A stretch of DNA of 64,000 nt, from contig JAPLTN010000109.1 of the NCBI GenBank assembly GCA_026398135.1, positions 1 through 64,000 on the forward strand, read 5' to 3'. The DNA is from Verrucomicrobiota bacterium (GTDB taxonomy: Bacteria > Verrucomicrobiota > Verrucomicrobiia > Opitutales > Opitutaceae). Below, piece by piece: positions 23,662-33,392 of the stretch (position 1 is its first letter; each line of letters opens with the position of its first letter). Under the pieces are notes generated by a model, which did not search any database, was not told the origin of the DNA, and worked only from the letters and a program-made list of their open reading frames with translations. The translations under genes were made by a program, and so were the position numbers.

Positions 23662-26600
23662 TTAGCCGACCCAGGCGCGGGCGTTTTGGAAGAGGCGGAG
23701 CCAGGGGGCGTTTTCCTGGCCGCGCCAGGCGGGGGGGATGTAGCTTTGCTGCACCACGCGGAAAACGCGTTCGGGGTGGGGCATCATCAGGGTCACGCGG
23801 CCGTCACGGGTGGTGATCGCAGTGGTGCCGAAGGGGCTGCCGTTGGGGTTGAGCGGGTAGTGCTCGGTGGGGCGGTGGTGGTTGTCCACGTAGCGCGCGG
23901 CGACCAGGCCGGAGGCGGAAAACGCGGCGGCGGCCTCGGCGGACGGGAATTCGGTAAAGCCTTCGCCGTGGGCGACGGCGATGGGGAGCACGCTGCCTTC
24001 CATGCCGGCGAAAAGCACGCTGGGGCTCTTCTCGATGAGGAGCGAGGCGACGCGGGCCTCGAAGCGTTCGGACTGGTTTTGCACGAAGCGCGGCCAATGT
24101 TCCGCGCCGGGGATGATGGAGTGGAGGTTGCTCATCATCTGGCAGCCGTTGCACACGCCGAGGGCGAAGGTGTCGGGGCGGGCGAAAAAGGCGGAGAATT
24201 CGTCGCGGGCGCGGGGGTTGAAGAGGGCGCTCTTGGCCCAGCCTTCGCCGGCACCGAGTACGTCGCCATAGCTGAAGCCGCCGCAGGCGACCAGGCCGCG
24301 GAAATCGCGCAGGGAAACGCGACCGGAGAGAATGTCGGTCATGTGGACATCCACGGCGCGGAAGCCTGCGCGGGTGAAGGCGGCGGCCATCTCGACTTCG
24401 CCGTTCACGCCTTGCTCGCGTAGAATGGCCAAGGGCGGGCGATTTTTAACCACGGAGGGCACAGAGAGCACGGAGGAGGCGGAAGTGGATTTCTTCGTGA
24501 GATCGTTTTGACGCTCCGTGGCCTCCGTGCGCTCCGTGGTTAAGTCTCCGAAAGCGAAGGTGACCTTCGGGGTGAGGCCGGGGTCGGTGGGGTCGAGGCG
24601 GAGGGCGTGCTCTTGGGCGGCGCAGGCGGGGTTGTCGCGCAGGGTGGCCATGCGGCGGGTGACGTCGCTCCACAAGTCGCGCAGGGCGGGGAGCGGTTCG
24701 TCGAGCAGGGTGTTGCCCGCCTGGGTGACGCGGAAAGCGTAGTCGGAATTGAGCGTGCCGACGCGGTGGGTGCAGCCGGCCAGGCCGTGGGCGGCGAGGG
24801 TGGCGGTGACGGCGGGGAGATCGGCCTCGCGCACTTGGATGAGGGCACCGAGTTCTTCGGCGAAGAGTGTGGCGGTGGCGTCAGCCTTGACGGGTAGATC
24901 GAGGGTGAGGCCGGTGTGGCCGGCGAAGGCCATTTCGACGGCGGTGACAAAGAGGCCGCCGTCGCTGCGGTCGTGGTAGGCGAGGAGTTTGTCTTCGCGG
25001 CCGAGTTGCTGAATGGCGTTCCAGAAAGCTTTGAGGTCGGCGGGGGAATCGACGTCGGCGGGGGCCTGCCCGGTTTGGGAGACAACTTGGGCGAGGGTGG
25101 AGCCGCCGAGGCGGTTTTTGCCTCGCCCGAGGTCGATGAGAAGGAGAGTGGTCGCACCGATTCTTTGAACCACTGAGGACACGGAGTTCACGGAGGAGGA
25201 GACCGAGTTGTTCTCTTGAGCATGAACTCCTGCCTCCTCCGTGCTCTCCGTGGTTAAGAATTCAGAATCATACTGCAGTTGCGGGGTGAGGGATTGGCGG
25301 ATGTCGGCGACGGGGGCGAAGGCGGAGATGATGAGGGAGAGCGGGGCGGTGACGCGTTTCTGCGCTCCGGTGGCGGCGTCTTTCCAGACGGTGGACATGC
25401 TCATGCTGTCCTTGCCGACCGGTATGGTGATGCCGAGGGCGGGGCAGAGTTCCATGCCGACGGCCTGGACGGCGGCGTAGAGGTCGGCGCCGTCGCCGGG
25501 GAGGGCGGGGGCGGACATCCAGTTGGCGGAGAGGTTGACCTTGCCGAGGTCGCCGATTTGGGCGGCGGCGAGGTTGGTGAGGGCTTCGCCGACGGCGAGG
25601 CGGGCGGAGGCGGCGGCGGAGTTGACCGCGACCGGGGTGCGTTCGCCCATGGCCATGGCTTCGCCGGTGTAAACGTCGAAGGCGGCGGCGGTGACGGCGC
25701 AATCGGCCACGGGCACCTGCCAGGGGCCGACCATCTGGTCGCGGGCGATGAGGCCGGTGACGGTGCGGTCGCCGATGGAGATGAGGAAGGTCTTGTCGGC
25801 GACGGCGGGGTGGCGGAGGACGAGCTCGGCTAGATTTTTCAATGACCAATGACCAAGGACCAATGGCTGCAGGGGGCGGGTCAGGGTCGTATCCGTGCGG
25901 TGCATGCGCGGGGGTTTGCCGAGCAGCACTTCGAGGGGGAGGTCGATGGGGCGGTTTTGAAAATGGGGGTCGTCGAGGACGAGGTGTTTTTCCTCGGTGG
26001 CTTCGCCGACCACGGCGTAGGGGCAGCGTTCGCGTTCGCAGAGGGCGGCGAAGGTGGCGAGGCGGGCGGCGGGCACGGCCATCACGTAACGCTCCTGGGA
26101 CTCGTTGCACCAGATTTCCAGCGGGGACATGCCGGGCTCGTCGTTGAGCAGGGCGCGGAGGTCGAATTTGCCGCCGCGACCGCCGTCGTTGACCAGTTCG
26201 GGGAGGGCGTTGGAGACGCCGCCGGCGCCGACGTCGTGGATGAAGGAGATGGGGTTTTCGTCGCCGAGGGCCCAGCAGCGGTCGATGACCTCCTGGGCGC
26301 GGCGCTCCATCTCGGCGTTGTCGCGCTGGACGGAGGCGAAATCGAGGTTTTCCTGGCCGGACCCGCTGGCCATGGAGGAGGCCGCGCCGCCGCCGAGGCC
26401 GATGAGCATGCAGGGCCCGCCGAGGACGATGAGTTTGTCGCCGGGGAGGATCGCGCCTTTTTTAATGTGGCCCTCGCGGATGTTGCCGAGGCCGCCGGCG
26501 AGCATGATGGGCTTGTGGTAGCCGCGGAGCTCCGAGGGGGCGGTGGACCCGGCAGGGGAGGGCACTTCCTGCTCGTAGGTGCGGAAGTAGCCGTTGATGG

Positions 26601-27759
26601 CGGGGCGGCCGAATTCGTTGTTGAAGGCGGCGGCGCCGAGGGGGCCGTCGAGCATGATGTCGAGGGCGGAGACGATGCGGCCGGGTTTGCCGTGGTCTTT
26701 TTCCCAGGGCTGGACGGCGTCGGGGAGGCGGAGGTTGGAAACGGTGAAGCCGGTGAGGCCGGCCTTGGGCTTGGAGCCGCGGCCGGTGGCACCCTCGTCG
26801 CGGATCTCGCCGCCGCTGCCGGTGGCGGCGCCGGCCCAGGGGGAAATGGCGGTGGGGTGGTTGTGGGTTTCGACCTTGCAGAGGATGTGGATCGGCTCGG
26901 GGTGGGCGGCGTATTCGCCGGTCACGGGGTCGGCCCAGAAGCGTCCGCCGGTGGTGCCGGCGAGCACGGCGGCGTTGTCCTTGTAGGCGGAGAGGATGCC
27001 CTCGGGGTGGAGGGTGTAGGTGTTCTTGATCATCTGGAACAGCGAGCGGTCCTTGGCGAGGCCGTCGATTTCCCAGGTGGCGTTGAAGATTTTGTGGCGG
27101 CAGTGCTCGGAGTTGGCCTGGGCGAACATCATGAGCTCGATGTCGTTCGGATCGCGGCCGAGGGTGTGGAAGGCGTTTACCAGGTAATCGATCTCGTCGT
27201 CGGCGAGGGCGAGGCCGAGGGTGGTGTTGGCGGAGACGAGCGCGGCGCGGCCTTGGGCGAGCACGGGCACGCTGGCGAGCGGGCGGGGGGCGGCTTGGTG
27301 GAAGAGGGCGGCGCAGGCGTCGAGCGAATCGAAGACGACCTGGGTCATGCGGTCGTGGAGCTTTTGTTGAAGCAGCGAGTAGTGAGTAGCGGGTAGCGAG
27401 TGGCCGGAGATAAATTCGATAGTGAACTCGACTACGCGTTCGATGCGTTTGATGACGGCGAGGCCGCAGATGTGGGCGATGTCGGTGGCCTTGGACGACC
27501 AGGGGGAGATGGTGCCTGGGCGGGGGGCGATGATCTGGGTGAGTCCGGTAACGGCTGCGGCGGGGGCGCGGCGGGGGCCGTAGGTGAGCAGTTTTTCCAG
27601 GGTGGCGTGCTGGTCGGCGGCGAGCGGGGAGGCGAGATCGACCACGTGGACGAAGCGGGCGGCGAGGGCGCGCACGGGCAGGCCGGCGGCGGCGAGGTCG
27701 GCGCGCAGTTTTTCCAGGCGAAACGGGGAGAGGGCGGAGGAGCCGCGGAGGGTCAGCAT
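23662..27759 (-). CDS. purL: Phosphoribosylformylglycinamidine synthase (single-chain PurL) with repeat-derived insertions
   Basis: 1365 aa, about 70 longer than the roughly 1295 aa of the E. coli enzyme. It makes FGAM from FGAR, glutamine and ATP in purine synthesis. The layout is N-terminal PurS-like, linker ([20 protein letters not shown]), paired AIRS-like synthase halves ([23 protein letters not shown] region; [14 protein letters not shown]), and a C-terminal glutaminase with the nucleophile cysteine in [15 protein letters not shown]. The extra length lies largely in two insertions at about residues 833-866 and 1073-1105, encoded by palindromic repeats. Two shorter repeat-like tracts fall at about 119-130 and 631-643. 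All leave the frame open and fall between conserved blocks. It diverges from purF. Confidence 0.95.
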   Translation of the reverse strand: MLTLRGSSALSPFRLEKLRADLAAAGLPVRALAARFVHVVDLASPLAADQHATLEKLLTYGPRRAPAAAVTGLTQIIAPRPGTISPWSSKATDIAHICGLAVIKRIERVVEFTIEFISGHSLPATHYSLLQQKLHDRMTQVVFDSLDACAALFHQAAPRPLASVPVLAQGRAALVSANTTLGLALADDEIDYLVNAFHTLGRDPNDIELMMFAQANSEHCRHKIFNATWEIDGLAKDRSLFQMIKNTYTLHPEGILSAYKDNAAVLAGTTGGRFWADPVTGEYAAHPEPIHILCKVETHNHPTAISPWAGAATGSGGEIRDEGATGRGSKPKAGLTGFTVSNLRLPDAVQPWEKDHGKPGRIVSALDIMLDGPLGAAAFNNEFGRPAINGYFRTYEQEVPSPAGSTAPSELRGYHKPIMLAGGLGNIREGHIKKGAILPGDKLIVLGGPCMLIGLGGGAASSMASGSGQENLDFASVQRDNAEMERRAQEVIDRCWALGDENPISFIHDVGAGGVSNALPELVNDGGRGGKFDLRALLNDEPGMSPLEIWCNESQERYVMAVPAARLATFAALCERERCPYAVVGEATEEKHLVLDDPHFQNRPIDLPLEVLLGKPPRMHRTDTTLTRPLQPLVLGHWSLKNLAELVLRHPAVADKTFLISIGDRTVTGLIARDQMVGPWQVPVADCAVTAAAFDVYTGEAMAMGERTPVAVNSAAASARLAVGEALTNLAAAQIGDLGKVNLSANWMSAPALPGDGADLYAAVQAVGMELCPALGITIPVGKDSMSMSTVWKDAATGAQKRVTAPLSLIISAFAPVADIRQSLTPQLQYDSEFLTTESTEEAGVHAQENNSVSSSVNSVSSVVQRIGATTLLLIDLGRGKNRLGGSTLAQVVSQTGQAPADVDSPADLKAFWNAIQQLGREDKLLAYHDRSDGGLFVTAVEMAFAGHTGLTLDLPVKADATATLFAEELGALIQVREADLPAVTATLAAHGLAGCTHRVGTLNSDYAFRVTQAGNTLLDEPLPALRDLWSDVTRRMATLRDNPACAAQEHALRLDPTDPGLTPKVTFAFGDLTTERTEATERQNDLTKKSTSASSVLSVPSVVKNRPPLAILREQGVNGEVEMAAAFTRAGFRAVDVHMTDILSGRVSLRDFRGLVACGGFSYGDVLGAGEGWAKSALFNPRARDEFSAFFARPDTFALGVCNGCQMMSNLHSIIPGAEHWPRFVQNQSERFEARVASLLIEKSPSVLFAGMEGSVLPIAVAHGEGFTEFPSAEAAAAFSASGLVAARYVDNHHRPTEHYPLNPNGSPFGTTAITTRDGRVTLMMPHPERVFRVVQQSYIPPAWRGQENAPWLRLFQNARAWVG
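24446..24543. repeat. Palindromic CCACGGAG-type repeat inside purL, copy 1
   Basis: The ends are TTAACCACGGAG and CTCCGTGGTTAA, perfect 12-base inverted repeats. Each arm continues with further CACGGAG/CTCCGTG units. The element is about 98 bp and sits in frame between the synthase and glutaminase parts of PurL, encoding a Thr/Ser/Glu-rich peptide. Sequences of this type are usually intergenic in bacterial genomes. Confidence 0.8.
25163..25260. repeat. Palindromic CCACGGAG-type repeat inside purL, copy 2
   Basis: The right end is GCTCTCCGTGGTTAAGAATTC; the left arm (25168-25200) is a slightly decayed inverted copy with ACCACTGAGGACACGGAG. Length about 98 bp, in frame. It encodes an extra stretch (ESTEEAGVH then [13 protein letters not shown]) between the conserved TPQL and LLLIDLGRG blocks of PurL. 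Confidence 0.8.
25832..25870. repeat. GGTCATTGGTC-type repeat tract inside purL
   Basis: On the minus strand CATTGGTCCTTGGTCATTGG runs on into TCATTGAAAAATCTAG. This resembles a small dispersed repeat often found between genes. Here it encodes [11 protein letters not shown] within PurL, before the conserved [14 protein letters not shown] block. Confidence 0.55.
27372..27404. repeat. CTACTCGC-type repeat tract inside purL
   Basis: On the minus strand CACTCGCTACCCGCTACTCA continues as CTACTCGCTGCT, an imperfect tandem of an eight-base CGCTACTC unit. It encodes [11 protein letters not shown] between the conserved VEF and KLHDRM segments of PurL. Confidence 0.5.
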
Positions 27760-28019
27760 GGTCGGGAAAAAGCGGGCATGTTTCGGAACGGGGGCGGCGC
27801 GGTCAAGGAGCGCGGTGGGTGCGGCGGTGTTTTACGTTTCGAGGTTTGTGAGGGGGCCGGGAAAAAGCCGTTGACCACCCCGGTCTTCCTTCCGTGATGA
27901 ATTCCTTTTACGCCGTGAGAGCCCTTCCCTTGATCGTTCGTCCCAGCCATAGCAGTTCGACCCGGGCGGGTTGTGTCGGGGCGTGGAAGTGCAGCTAATT
28001 TTTCCATCCAAAGTATTCT

Positions 28020-29930
28020 ATGTCCGACAAGATCACCCACGAATGCGGCATCGCGCTGGTCCGGCTGTTAAAGCCGCTTTCTTATTACCAGGAAAAATAC
28101 GGCACGCCCTTGTGGGGATTCACCAAGCTATTTCTCCTCATGGAGAAGCAACATAATCGCGGTCAGGATGGCGCGGGTGTGGCCTGCGTGAAACTCGACG
28201 TGCCGGCGGGGGATCCCTTCATGTTTCGCGAGCGTTGCGTGAAGGTGAATCCGCTTGATCGCATTTTCAAAACCCTGCTCGCGCAATACGACGAGAAGAA
28301 GGCTTCGGGGGAGATTCACCCCGAGTTCCCCGATACGGTCAAAAGGCACTTCGATTTCGGCGGCGAACTCTTGGTCGGCCATCTGCGTTACGGCACCTCG
28401 GGCGGTTACAACATCTCGTCGTGTCACCCGTATTTCCGGCGTTCGCCGTGGCCGACGCGCAACCTCGCGCTGTGTGGTAATTTTAACATGACCAACACCG
28501 ACGAGCTCAACCAGGCGCTCATCGGCATGGGGCAGCACCCGATTTTCGCCACCGACACCCAGGCTTTGCTGGAGAAAATCGGCTTTTTCCTCGATGAGGA
28601 ACACGAGGACATCTACCGCGAACTCCGGGCGCAGGGGCTCACGGGCGAGGAGATTTCCCGCCAGATCAGCGAACGCCTCGACCTTGGGCGCGTGATCACC
28701 CGGTCCGCTTCGAGGTGGGATGGCGGTTACACGCTTTGCGGGCTGATCGGCAACGGCGATGCCTTCGTGGCTCGTGACCCTGCCGGTATCCGTCCGGCGT
28801 TCTATTTTCAAAATGACGAAGTGATCGCTTTCGCCTCCGAGCGTGCGCCGTTGCAGACGATTTTTGACCTCAGCATCGCGCAAGTGAAGGAGGTGCCGCC
28901 CGGCCATGTGATCGTGATGAAGGCCGATGGACGGATCAGCGAAACGCAGTTCACCGCGCCGCTCCCGCGTGCGTCCTGTTCGTTTGAGCGGATCTATTTT
29001 TCTCGGGGCAACGACTTCGACATCTACCGCGAGCGCAAGGCCCTTGGCGGACACCTCGGCGCGCAAGTAGTGAAGGCGATCGGCGGGGATTGGGGACGCA
29101 CGGTTTTTAGCTTCATCCCCAATACCGCCGAGGTGGCTTGGTTCGGGCTCATGCATGCGTTGCGCGAGATTCGCCGCTCCGAGGTAAAAAAGGGCATTCT
29201 GGAGGCCGCCGCCAAGGGCACCATTACCGAGGCGCTGCTCGACGAACTCATCACCAACAACTGGCCGCGCGGGGAAAAAGTCGTCTCCAAGGACATCAAA
29301 ATCCGCACCTTTATCGGCCAGGAAAGCATGCGTAACCATCTGGCGAGTCACGTTTACGACATCAGTTACGGCTCGGTGCAGCCGGGCGACAACCTGGTGT
29401 GCGTGGACGACTCCATCGTGCGCGGCACCACCCTGAGAAAATCCATCCTGCGCATCCTCACCCGTTTGAAGCCGCGCAAGATCATCATCGTCTCCACCGC
29501 TCCGCAGATCCGTTATCCGGATTGTTACGGCATCGACATGTCGCAACTGGGTAAGTTCATCGCCTTTGAAGCGGCCATCACTTTGTTGAAAGAGCGTGGC
29601 CAGCACGCCCTGCTCACCGAAGTTTATCAACTTTGTCGCGATGCCGTGGCCCATGGGGATTCGGTGAATCACGTGCAGCGGATTTACTCCCAGTTCAGCC
29701 CCGAGGAAATCTCGGCCAAGATCGCCGAGTTCGTGCGTCCGACCGAGGGTGATTGGCACGGCGAGATCGAGGTTATTTTCCAGACCTTGGAAAACCTCCA
29801 TGCCGCCTGCCCCCAGCACAGCGGCGACTGGTATTTCTCGGGCAAGTATCCGACCCCCGGCGGTTACCGGGTGGTGAATCAGGCTTTCGTAAACTACTAC
29901 GAAAACAGCGAGGGCGGCCGCAGCTATTGA
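28020..29930 (+). CDS. purF: Amidophosphoribosyltransferase, long PurF-like form
   Basis: 636 aa, well above the roughly 500 aa of E. coli PurF and matching the long form seen in Bacteroidetes-type genomes. The nucleophilic cysteine is Cys9 (HECGIALVRLL) and the glutaminase domain continues with EKQHNRGQDGAGVACVK. The phosphoribosyltransferase domain has the PRPP loop LVCVDDSIVRGTT. A C-terminal extension of about 100 residues is unassigned. It catalyses the first committed step of purine synthesis. It diverges from purL across about 260 bases that must hold both promoters, and purM follows. Confidence 0.9.
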   Translation: MSDKITHECGIALVRLLKPLSYYQEKYGTPLWGFTKLFLLMEKQHNRGQDGAGVACVKLDVPAGDPFMFRERCVKVNPLDRIFKTLLAQYDEKKASGEIHPEFPDTVKRHFDFGGELLVGHLRYGTSGGYNISSCHPYFRRSPWPTRNLALCGNFNMTNTDELNQALIGMGQHPIFATDTQALLEKIGFFLDEEHEDIYRELRAQGLTGEEISRQISERLDLGRVITRSASRWDGGYTLCGLIGNGDAFVARDPAGIRPAFYFQNDEVIAFASERAPLQTIFDLSIAQVKEVPPGHVIVMKADGRISETQFTAPLPRASCSFERIYFSRGNDFDIYRERKALGGHLGAQVVKAIGGDWGRTVFSFIPNTAEVAWFGLMHALREIRRSEVKKGILEAAAKGTITEALLDELITNNWPRGEKVVSKDIKIRTFIGQESMRNHLASHVYDISYGSVQPGDNLVCVDDSIVRGTTLRKSILRILTRLKPRKIIIVSTAPQIRYPDCYGIDMSQLGKFIAFEAAITLLKERGQHALLTEVYQLCRDAVAHGDSVNHVQRIYSQFSPEEISAKIAEFVRPTEGDWHGEIEVIFQTLENLHAACPQHSGDWYFSGKYPTPGGYRVVNQAFVNYYENSEGGRSY

Positions 29931-30084
29931 GTCACAGGAGGGAAGACATCGAAATCCAATCCCGCTTCCGGCTTACGTGCTGCAACCGTTGGCAAAATCT
30001 CTGACCTTCGTCTGCCCGGTGGTTTTTCCCTTGGGCATTCGTCATCAGGCATCGGTCATTATTCAACTTTCCCACTTTTAATCC

Positions 30085-31191
30085 ATGTCCCTCAGCTACG
30101 AATCCTCCGGCGTTAACTACGACCAGCTCGATGCCTTCAAGCGCGCCTGCCAAAAAGCGGCCAAGACCACCGCGCCCCTGCTTGAGCTGCACGGGTATGC
30201 CGAACCGGCCAATACCCGCGGCGAAAGCTGCTACCTCATGGAGGCCGCCGACCATTTCCTCGCCCACGTCGAGGAGGGGCTCGGCACCAAGAACCTCGTG
30301 GCCGACGCCGTCTATGCCCAGACCGGGAAAAATTTCTACCGCGAGATCTCCATCGATACCGTCGCCACCATCGTCAACGACCTCGTGACCTGCGGCGCGT
30401 TGCCCATTTCCGTGGCGATGCACGCCGCCGTGGGCGAGTCCGCCTGGTTCACCGACACCGCGCGCATGGAGGCGCTGGTGGCGGGCTGGGCCGAGGGTTG
30501 CCGCCAGGCCGGGGCCGTCTGGGGCGGCGGTGAGACGCCGACCTTGCGCGGCATCGTCAACGCCGACGCCATCGTGCTGGCCGGTTCCGCCATCGGCAAA
30601 ATCGAGCCCAAATCGCAACGCATCACCGGCGGCGTGCAGGCCGGCGACGAGATCGTGTTTCTCGCCTCTTCCGGCGTGCAGACCAACGGTCTGTCTCTCT
30701 GCCGCCTCATCGCTTCCAAGCTGCCGCAGGGCTACCAGACGCCCATCGGGCATGGCGACACCCGCACTTATGGCGAAGCCCTGCTCGCCCCGTCGGTCAT
30801 CTACGTGAACTTCGTGCGCGAGTGCCAGCAATCCGGCATCACGCTCAACTACGTGTCGCACGTCACCGGCCACGGTTGGCGCAAGATCATGCGCCTCGAC
30901 GAGCCCTTCGTTTACGAGATTCACACCCCGGGCGCGGAGCCGGCCTTGTTCAAGTTCCTCCGCGAAGCCGGCCCGATCGACCTGCGCGAGGCCTACGCCA
31001 CCTTTAACCAAGGCGTGGGTTTCGCGGCCTACGTTTCGCCGGAAAACCTGGAGGCCACTCTCGCCGCCGCGAAGGCTTCCGGTTACACCGCCTGGCACGC
31101 CGGCACGGTTAAAAAAGAAGGCGACCGCAAGGCCGTGACCATCCCCTCGCTCGGCCTCGCCTACGACGGAAGCACGCTGCAAGTGCGTTGA
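30085..31191 (+). CDS. purM: Phosphoribosylformylglycinamidine cyclo-ligase-like (PurM)
   Basis: 368 aa. The AIRS-type ATP-binding start (SYESSGVNYDQLDAFKR), then ISIDTVATIVNDLVTCGALP, GGGETPTLRG, and the C-terminal LNYVSHVTGHGWRKIMR and YATFNQGVGFAAYV segments fit PurM-family aminoimidazole ribonucleotide synthase. That enzyme closes the imidazole ring on the PurL product. It follows purF by 154 bases, a gap that includes a GTCATTCG-like repeat tract (about 30030-30064). With purL it gives three steps of the pathway in one locus. Confidence 0.85.
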   Translation: MSLSYESSGVNYDQLDAFKRACQKAAKTTAPLLELHGYAEPANTRGESCYLMEAADHFLAHVEEGLGTKNLVADAVYAQTGKNFYREISIDTVATIVNDLVTCGALPISVAMHAAVGESAWFTDTARMEALVAGWAEGCRQAGAVWGGGETPTLRGIVNADAIVLAGSAIGKIEPKSQRITGGVQAGDEIVFLASSGVQTNGLSLCRLIASKLPQGYQTPIGHGDTRTYGEALLAPSVIYVNFVRECQQSGITLNYVSHVTGHGWRKIMRLDEPFVYEIHTPGAEPALFKFLREAGPIDLREAYATFNQGVGFAAYVSPENLEATLAAAKASGYTAWHAGTVKKEGDRKAVTIPSLGLAYDGSTLQVR

Positions 31192-31257
31192 CCGAGGCCT
31201 GGCTACTGCGACCGTTTCCTTAACGCATTTAGCGGACGAGCCGCTTTCGGGAAACCG

Positions 31258-32013
31258 TCAAAGCGGGTTGTCCGTGGCGATAAATTCCCACGGCAAACCG
31301 AAGTGAGCGGCGGCGGCGGCGGCGAGGGCGCGTACGCCGTGAACCTCGGTGGCGTAGTGGCCGCAGCAGTAGAGGTTCAGCCGGTGTTCCTCGGCGAAGT
31401 TATACCATTCCTCGCGCAGCTCGCCGGTCACCAGCGTATCCACGCCGAGCGCGGGGAGCTCGGGCACGGCGCTGTTGCCACTGCCTGAGCAAAACGCGAT
31501 CCGGCGCGGTACGGCGGAACCGTGCTCGATCGCGACGACCCGGCTGTAATGGGTTCGCAGCCCGGCCAGCAGTTCCGCGCGAGTGGCTCCGATAGGCGCG
31601 GTCCACGCCACCGGCTCGCTGCCCGGCGGGGTCAAAAAGGTTTGATCGGGGACAAGCCCGAGTTGGCGTGCGAGCAGGGCATTGTTGCCCAGTTCGGAAT
31701 GGCCATCGAGCGGGAGGTGGCAGCCGTAAACCGCCAGATCGGCCCGGATCGCGGTGGCGAAACGAGCATAGTGCTGCCCCACCATGGGCTGGGGCGCGGT
31801 CCAGTAAAGTCCGTGATGAACGATGAGAAAGTCCACCCCGGCGGCGGCGGCGCGGGCGAAGGGCACGCGGCCCGCGTCCACTGCGGCGCCGATCTTGGTC
31901 ACGCGGCCGGAGTTTTCGAGCTGGAGGCCGTTCAGCGCGTTGGCGTGGTCTTTCCATGCGGTGCGGCGCGTGGTGTGGTCGCAAAATGCTACGAGTTCGG
32001 CGAGGGTGGGCAT
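31258..32013 (-). CDS. Nif3-like dinuclear-metal protein (GTP cyclohydrolase 1 type 2 family)
   Basis: 251 aa from the ATG at 32013 (MPTLAELVAFCDHTTRRTAW). The family signature is clear: NGLQLENSGRVTKIGAAVDA, the metal ligands in FLIVHHGLYW and YGCHLPLDGH, and a C-terminal LVTGELREEW with CCGHYATEVHGVRAL. These histidines and acids bind two metal ions. The physiological role of the family is still poorly defined. It is transcribed away from the dCMP deaminase gene. Confidence 0.92.
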   Translation of the reverse strand: MPTLAELVAFCDHTTRRTAWKDHANALNGLQLENSGRVTKIGAAVDAGRVPFARAAAAGVDFLIVHHGLYWTAPQPMVGQHYARFATAIRADLAVYGCHLPLDGHSELGNNALLARQLGLVPDQTFLTPPGSEPVAWTAPIGATRAELLAGLRTHYSRVVAIEHGSAVPRRIAFCSGSGNSAVPELPALGVDTLVTGELREEWYNFAEEHRLNLYCCGHYATEVHGVRALAAAAAAHFGLPWEFIATDNPL

Positions 32014-32158
32014 AAGAGGTGTGATTAACGCCGCAGAAAGCGCGGCGCGGAGCAAGTCGGGTAAGCGGCGTAAGCGGAAGCGTTGCCCGAAAGACTACGA
32101 GGCTGGGTGCGGCAGACCGATTCGGCTCCTTCCTCATGCCGCAAAGTCAGAACGACCA

Positions 32159-32179
32159 AAGTAACCTAATAGGTTACTT
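32159..32179. promoter_or_regulatory. Perfect inverted repeat between divergent genes
   Basis: AAGTAACCT-AAT-AGGTTACTT, nine-base perfect arms, lies 146 bases upstream of the Nif3-like start and 95 upstream of the deaminase start. The lack of a T-run and its position argue for a protein-binding operator rather than a terminator. Confidence 0.4.
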
Positions 32180-32273
32180 GATGCTGGGGCGGCGTGGGTG
32201 ATGGGGGAGTCGGGTGCGGTGGGCGACGGTTTTTGGGGTGGCGTTTTGTGGCTTGGGGCATTGCCTCGGCGCG

Positions 32274-32747
32274 ATGTCGCAAGCGTCTTCGCCCGTCGAT
32301 CTCATCGCCGCCGCCGCCGCCGAATTCGGGGGCCGTCCTTCGTGGGATGATTATTTCATGGCCACCGCCGTGCTGCTCTCCACCCGCAGTCCGTGCGAAC
32401 GTCTCCATGTGGGCTGCGTGATCGTCACCGCCGGTGAGCGAAAAAACCGCATCGTCGCCGCCGGCTACAACGGCTTCCTGCCCGGCACGCCGCACACTTC
32501 CCGCCTGCGCGATGGCCATGAACAGGCGACCGTGCACGCCGAGCAAAACGCCATCGCCGACGCCGCCCGGCGCGGCAGTTCGGTCGAGGGCTGTGTGGCC
32601 TACGTGACGCATTTCCCGTGCATCAACTGCGCCAAAATCCTTGCCGCTTCGGGCATCGCCGAAGTGCGCTATCGCGCGGACTATAAAAACGACCCCTTGG
32701 TCGCCCCTTTGCTTCAAGATGCCGGGGTGCGGGTCCTAAAGCTCTAA
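32274..32747 (+). CDS. Deoxycytidylate (dCMP) deaminase family protein
   Basis: 157 aa from the ATG at 32274 (MSQASSPVDLIAAAAAEFGG). The zinc site is complete: TVHAEQNAIADAA supplies His and the catalytic Glu, and THFPCINCAKILAASGI supplies two Cys. The upstream SWDDYFMATAVLLSTRSPCE and VGCVIVTAGERKNRIVAAGY fit the ComEB/dCMP deaminase type, which makes dUMP for thymidylate synthesis. The start was chosen because the frame before it is not protein-like. yqgE follows after 29 bases. Confidence 0.9.
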   Translation: MSQASSPVDLIAAAAAEFGGRPSWDDYFMATAVLLSTRSPCERLHVGCVIVTAGERKNRIVAAGYNGFLPGTPHTSRLRDGHEQATVHAEQNAIADAARRGSSVEGCVAYVTHFPCINCAKILAASGIAEVRYRADYKNDPLVAPLLQDAGVRVLKL

Positions 32748-32776
32748 ACGGTGCAACCCGGCTAACTCCTCGACTG

Positions 32777-33352
32777 ATGCGCGATTCCACCAAGACGACC
32801 TTCACCGAAGGCAATTCCCTCGCGGGCAGGCTGTTGCTGGCGCATCCGGTGTTGAAGGACGAAAACTTTCGCCGCACCGCCGTGCTCATTTCCAGTCACG
32901 ACGCACAGGGGGCGATGGGCGTGGTCTTGAATCGTCCGCTGGCGAAAAAACTGGGGGAACTCGGCGGCGATTTCGCGCTCGGCCCGCTGGCGCAGGTGCC
33001 GGTTTTTGACGGCGGCCCGGTGGCGCGGCGGCAAATCATCATCTGTGCCTGGCGCCGGCATGCCGGCGACGAGGAGGAGAACTACGAGTTGTTATTCGGA
33101 TTGGATCGAAACCGGGCCAACGACCTCGCCGGGCAGGCGGACGTGCAGCTGCGCGCTTACCTCGGCCACGCCGGATGGAGTGCGGGGCAACTCGAAGGCG
33201 AGCTGGCGCGCGATACCTGGGTGATCGCCGAGTTGGAGACGGATGTGATCCAGCATCCGGCCGACGAAAGTCTCTGGCGTCGCGTCCTGGGCGGGCTTGA
33301 CGCTCAATGGCGATTGCTGGCCGACGAGCCCGATGAACCGGGTCGAAACTAG
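32777..33352 (+). CDS. YqgE/AlgH family protein (UPF0301)
   Basis: 191 aa. The family pattern is GRLLLAHPVLKDENFRRTAV, GAMGVVLNRPLAKKLGEL, VFDGGPVARRQI and a C-terminal ALF/AYLGHAGWSAGQLEGEL-like stretch (YLGHAGWSAGQLE). This fold is widespread in bacteria but has no firmly established biochemical function. It is probably co-transcribed with the deaminase gene 29 bases upstream. Confidence 0.9.
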   Translation: MRDSTKTTFTEGNSLAGRLLLAHPVLKDENFRRTAVLISSHDAQGAMGVVLNRPLAKKLGELGGDFALGPLAQVPVFDGGPVARRQIIICAWRRHAGDEEENYELLFGLDRNRANDLAGQADVQLRAYLGHAGWSAGQLEGELARDTWVIAELETDVIQHPADESLWRRVLGGLDAQWRLLADEPDEPGRN

Positions 33353-33392
33353 GCCCGGGCGAAACATAGTTCCGGCGCGGAGAAGTTTCCGT

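Noticed and set aside
25849-27396. Long plus-strand frame opposite purL
   Set aside because: Gly/Ala/Val/Glu-rich antisense of purL without any recognisable motif.
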